Shown piece by piece: positions 62,695 to 64,000 of a stretch of 64,000 nucleotides of DNA. A model generated the notes under the pieces. It searched no databases. It saw only the letters and a program-made list of their open reading frames with translations, and was not told the origin of the DNA. Numbering within the stretch: position 1 is the stretch's first letter; the number at the start of each line of letters is the position of its first letter. Source of the DNA: Zasmidium citrigriseum (Eukaryota; Ascomycota; Dothideomycetes; Mycosphaerellales; Mycosphaerellaceae); assembly GCA_002786025.1 (NCBI GenBank), contig NHNW01000040.1, forward strand, positions 62,001 through 126,000, given 5' to 3'. A program made the translations under genes and the position numbers.

Positions 62695-63303
62695 GATGAT
62701 TAGAGGTTGCGAAGAAGATTCGAAGAGAGTTGAGAGCGGACAATGGTAAGATGACAACAAAGGGAAGATGCGAACCTTATGACCTACCTGCCTCCCTACC
62801 TCATCGCTACACATCCTGCGGCATCTTCGGTGTACCAGTCGCGTGGAAAGCAAAGGAGAGCAACGGCTGACGTCCTGCGCGGCTTAAGCCCATAAGGCGA
62901 AGCATACCGCCCGGCATCGATCGGCATAGTGGCTTAAGCCGCTTTTCTCAGGAAGGCCCAGACCCCAACAAGTTCGAAGTGCTTTGTTCTGATCATCAAA
63001 TTGACAATTTCTGGCTGTAGTATATTCTCCGGAGGCTGAAAATATTGTTAGACGTCGTTGAGCAGATTCGACTTGTCCTTGTTGGTCCGAAGGTTGAGTG
63101 AGAACATCAATCTGACAGTTGAGCCGAGCGCCTGGATCTGCTGAGACAAGCCTTGAGCCGAACATCAGGAACATCGCATCTTGTGGCCGTCAGAAGACGA
63201 TAAGACACCTGCAGGCTGACGAGGAGCTCGAATTCAGGTACATATCTCGACCCCGTTCAGCGCAAAATTCTCCGTCGAAGGACATTCCTCAAGCTTCAAC
63301 AAA
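62695..63303. promoter_or_regulatory. shared promoter interval of HPPD and TTC36-like genes
   Basis: 609 nt separate the two divergent start codons. No frame here is convincing. The arrangement would allow co-regulation of both genes. Confidence 0.55.
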
Positions 63304-64000
63304 CATGCTCCCAAAACAACTTTCGAAAGCGGATTCCAAAGTCCTGGCACAAGTCTTCGATCCGGAGAGCGCACCAACGCGGGTCGAAGTCCTCGTCAGC
63401 CCAGATTTACCAGCCGACCCTTGCATCTTGGACAATGACCTGCTGAAGAAGCTCAAGGCACGAGAGAAAGAAGCCATCTCCATCATCGAGCAGTTCGAGA
63501 AGAACTCAGGAAGCGAAGCCATATCCAAGGATTCTGCATACAAAGCTGCTCTGGCCATCATTGACGAAGTAATCGATTGGAATCCGGAATACGCCTCGGC
63601 CAGGAACAATCGCGCTCAGCTGCGTAGGTGGAGGTTCGGCGACCGAAACACCTTGTGCCAGAAGAAGGCAGAAGTCGACGGCGAAAGGCGAGTCGCTGGT
63701 GTCGAGTCTGTGAACGACCTAAAGGCATCGATTAAGCTCGCATCTCCAGCAAGACCTCAAGACGGCGTATCTCCAGCACAAGGCCGTCTTCTCGCGGCAT
63801 CATATACTCAACTTGGAGCGTTGTACTATGCTGCTTTCAAGGACCTCGATGCCGATTCGATCATGGATGTCGCGGAGCTTGAGGATTCGTCCTGGACCAA
63901 AGATCGTTTCGAAGAGGAAGCATCGCGGCTGTTCTACCTGGGCGGCTTGTACGGCAATGAGGTTGCAAAGGCGTTGGCCGTCCACACCAATCCGCATGCA
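63304..64000 (+). CDS. TTC36: TTC36 homologue, TPR protein (3' end outside window)
   Basis: The frame is open from ATG 63304 to the window end, 232 codons, no intron. N-terminal VLAQVFDPESAP matches the start of vertebrate TTC36 in position and pattern. A TPR unit follows: KEAISIIEQFEKNSGSE, YKAALAIIDEVIDWNPEYAS, ARNNRAQLRR; the NNRAQxRR motif is characteristic of the family. A later unit ends SRLFYLGGLYGNEVAKALAV then HTNPHA, corresponding to the family's conserved C-terminal 'LNPYA' segment. The TPR 2-3 interval is longer than in vertebrates. In mouse, TTC36 binds and stabilises HPPD. The final residues lie outside the window. Confidence 0.85.

Overview
The window is nuclear DNA of a filamentous ascomycete (Pezizomycotina). 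Genes lie close together on both strands, introns are about 48-60 nt with GTAAGT/GTACGT-type donors, CTAAC or CTGAC branch sites and CAG ends, and the gene content is typically fungal: HET, Zn(II)2Cys6 factor, NmrA, HOS3, DHA1 transporter. Dothideomycetes is my best guess at class, from overall style only.

Layout. 1-9.4 kb: a RING-H2 protein cut by the window edge, an NmrA-like protein, a HET-domain protein, a secreted PEBP-like protein, a gene-poor stretch of 1.9 kb and a small proline/arginine-rich protein. 9.6-15.1 kb: a HOS3-type histone deacetylase and a 2EXR/F-box-like protein. 15.8-16.0 kb: a tRNA-Pro(CGG) gene carrying the normal anticodon-loop intron plus two insertions that look exactly like spliceosomal introns. 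This is the most unusual object in the window.

16.7-27.3 kb: a possible metabolic cluster: SnoaL-like protein, DUF1479 protein, PhyH-type dioxygenase, Zn(II)2Cys6 regulator, P-loop small-molecule kinase and sugar porter. The same CGG-N11-CCG element occurs in both divergent promoters. 27.4-38.8 kb: a secreted phytase-like double propeller, nuclear-encoded mitochondrial uS3m, a DHA1 drug transporter with an in-frame stop, a membrane protein, complex I 49-kDa subunit, and RPC40.

39.2-49.6 kb: an array of six related genes of a family I do not recognise (N-terminal C2H2-like finger, short helical module, 'YGPxLWP' domain), three on each strand, with one FAD monooxygenase among them. 49.8-64 kb: a DOMON-cytochrome b561 protein, a GMC oxidoreductase, RAD4/XPC, a metallo-beta-lactamase-fold hydrolase, a zinc alcohol dehydrogenase, 4-hydroxyphenylpyruvate dioxygenase (HPPD) and, head-to-head with HPPD, a TTC36 homologue cut by the window end. 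In mouse TTC36 stabilises HPPD, so that pair suggests an old functional link.

Intron boundaries were read by eye from splice motifs, frame and family conservation. Nothing was aligned or searched.
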